Shown in pieces: positions 62,689 to 64,000 of a DNA stretch of 64,000 bases. The notes under the pieces were generated by a model. It was not told the origin of the DNA, did not search any database, and saw only the letters and a list, made by a program, of their open reading frames with translations. This DNA comes from Methylobacterium trifolii (GTDB lineage Bacteria > Pseudomonadota > Alphaproteobacteria > Rhizobiales > Beijerinckiaceae). Location of the stretch: assembly GCF_022179685.1 (NCBI RefSeq), contig NZ_BPRB01000073.1:1-64000 (forward strand), read 5' to 3'. Numbering within the stretch: position 1 is the stretch's first letter; each line of letters begins with the position of its first letter. A program made the translations under genes and the position numbers.

Positions 62689-64000
62689 GTGCCGAGGCTC
62701 CTGCGACACTCCCTCACCCTCCCTGCCGAAGCCCCGCCTGTCCTGCCCACCTCCCGCCTGCGCCGGATCGCGCTCGCCGCTACCGGGATCGTCCTGGCCC
62801 TGGTCGCCGGCACCACGGGTACGCAGGACGCGGTCGCCAACGGCGACACCCGCACCCTCTCGATCTACCACACCCATTCGAAGGAGAGCGTCACCGTCAC
62901 GTTCAAGCGTGACGGGCGCTACGACCGGGCCGCCCTGGAGCAGCTCAATTGGCTCCTGCGCGACTGGCGCGTCGACGAGCCGACCAAGATGGACCCGCGC
63001 CTGTTCGACACGGTGTGGGAGGCCTACCGGCAGGTCGGCGCCTCGGAGCCGATCCACGTCGTCTCGGCCTACCGCTCGCCCGGCACCAACGCGATGCTGC
63101 GCCGCCGCTCGAAGATGGTGGCCGAGTTCAGCCAGCACATGCTCGGCAAGGCCATGGACTTCTACCTGCCCGACGTCTCGATCGACCGGATCAGGGCCGT
63201 GGGCATGCAGATGCAGCGGGGCGGCGTCGGCTGGTATCCCCGCGCCGGCTCGCCTTTCGTGCATCTCGACGTGGGCTCGGTGCGCTCCTGGCCGCGCATG
63301 ACCCACGACCAGCTCGCCAACCTGTTCCCGGACGGCCGCACCGTCCACCTGCCCACCGACAACCGGCCGCTCGCCCGCTACGAGGAGGCCCGCGCCGACA
63401 TCCTGGCCCGCGGCGGATCGGTGGCCGGCGTGAGCACGCAGATGGCCGGCGCCGATGAGGACGAGGGCCCGAGCATCCGGGGCTTCTTCGCCAGCCTGTT
63501 CGGCGGCGGCAGCGACACCCCCGCCCCGGCCCCCGCGGCGCGCAGCCGGCAGAAACCCACCATCGCGGTCGCGAGCGCCGACCCCGAGGACCCGGCCGGT
63601 GCCCGCGCGGCCCTGGCCTACGCCGCACCCGCCGCCAGCGGCGCGCTGCGCGAATCGCTCCTGCGCCGCGAGGGCAAGGCGACCGATGCCCGGAGCCTGC
63701 TCACCGCCGAACGCCCGACAGAGGCGCCGCCGGCCGAGCCCGTGGCGAGCGCGGTCTCCGCGCCGCTGCCCCCGCGCCGGCCCGCGGAATTCGCCGCCGT
63801 CACCGCGGCCCTGGCGATGCCCCTGCCCCCGCCCCGGCCGGTCCAGCTCGCCGCCCTCGGCGGCGGCATGGCCAACATCGCGGGTCCTGAGACCCGCGCC
63901 CTCGCCCCGGCCCCCGCACCCGCCCGCCGGGTCGCCCTGGTGCCGGCCGATGCCGATCCGAAGACGCAGCTGCGCGCCCTGTTCGAGGCGGTCTCGGCCG
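62689..64000 (+). CDS. DUF882/M15-type MepK-like murein endopeptidase (partial, runs off the window)
   Basis: The GTG at 62689 (after GGTGAGGAC) begins a frame open to the window end, at least 437 aa. An N-terminal TM/signal (RIALAATGIVLALVAGTTG) leads to the DUF882 domain: TRTLSIYHTHSKESVTVTFKRDG, HVVSAYRSPGTNAMLRRRS, SQHMLGKAMDFYLPDVSIDRI and GGVGWYPRAGSPFVHLDVG, which supply the metal-binding His/Asp set of M15-type peptidases. Members cleave 3-3 cross-links. After residue 240 comes a long Pro/Ala-rich region with two copies of PLPPxRP (APLPPRRPAEFA, MPLPPPRPVQLA). The true C-terminus is not seen. Confidence 0.88.
   Translation, partial: MPRLLRHSLTLPAEAPPVLPTSRLRRIALAATGIVLALVAGTTGTQDAVANGDTRTLSIYHTHSKESVTVTFKRDGRYDRAALEQLNWLLRDWRVDEPTKMDPRLFDTVWEAYRQVGASEPIHVVSAYRSPGTNAMLRRRSKMVAEFSQHMLGKAMDFYLPDVSIDRIRAVGMQMQRGGVGWYPRAGSPFVHLDVGSVRSWPRMTHDQLANLFPDGRTVHLPTDNRPLARYEEARADILARGGSVAGVSTQMAGADEDEGPSIRGFFASLFGGGSDTPAPAPAARSRQKPTIAVASADPEDPAGARAALAYAAPAASGALRESLLRREGKATDARSLLTAERPTEAPPAEPVASAVSAPLPPRRPAEFAAVTAALAMPLPPPRPVQLAALGGGMANIAGPETRALAPAPAPARRVALVPADADPKTQLRALFEAVSA

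Overview
The window is GC-rich chromosomal DNA of an alphaproteobacterium, most likely Methylobacterium/Methylorubrum or a close Rhizobiales relative. This rests on the high-GC codon use and on the gene set: two cobalamin riboswitches, a Tyr-type DivL kinase, three-subunit proton-translocating transhydrogenase, an aa3-oxidase subunit IV-like small protein, ergothioneine genes egtB-egtD, and a tol cluster next to ruvB. I saw no insertion sequence, integrase, CRISPR array or rRNA. The genus is inferred from content; no database search was possible.

Layout. 1-6.0 kb (minus): a cobalamin-riboswitch operon btuB-btuF-btuC-btuD plus an unrecognised last gene, most junctions overlapping. 6.1-9.8 kb: a LuxR C-terminal remnant, a MarR regulator, an SGNH hydrolase, trmO, and AMP nucleosidase (plus). 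9.8-13.8 kb (minus): a second cobalamin-riboswitch operon with a TonB-dependent receptor and a PepSY membrane protein. 14.1-21.1 kb (plus): a CsbD-like protein, ahcY behind a perfect palindromic operator, divL, an MFS exporter and an unknown gene between two strong hairpins. 21.3-28.6 kb (minus): ruvB, a DUF4142 protein, ybgC and tolQRAB, without pal downstream. 29.3-34.3 kb: murI, egtB-egtD, an amine oxidase and a small membrane protein. 34.4-41.5 kb: clpS-clpA, a penicillin-binding protein with a SPOR domain, and a minus-strand group of HtrA protease, small secreted protein and membrane DnaJ protein. 42.3-48.3 kb (minus): an FKBP followed by a complete MksF-MksE-MksB (JetA-JetB-JetC) SMC-like operon without the JetD/MksG nuclease gene. 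48.5-51 kb: tRNA-Gly, tRNA-Tyr and recJ. 51-58.5 kb (minus): pntAA-pntAB-pntB, a CoxIV-like protein, an ABC1 kinase, an AbrB-Doc toxin-antitoxin pair and pepF. 58.9-64 kb (plus): a sigma-54 response regulator, an L,D-transpeptidase and a DUF882/MepK-like peptidase that runs off the window.

Functional themes are cobamide acquisition (two separate riboswitch-controlled outer-membrane systems), the methyl cycle (ahcY), cell-cycle control (divL), envelope maintenance (Tol, D,D-carboxypeptidase, L,D-transpeptidase with 3-3 endopeptidase, HtrA), proteolysis (ClpAS, PepF) and redox balance (transhydrogenase, ergothioneine).

The most interesting points are the JetABC/MksBEF operon lacking its nuclease subunit, the second B12 riboswitch driving a siderophore-type receptor plus PepSY pair, and the unknown terminal gene of the B12-uptake operon.
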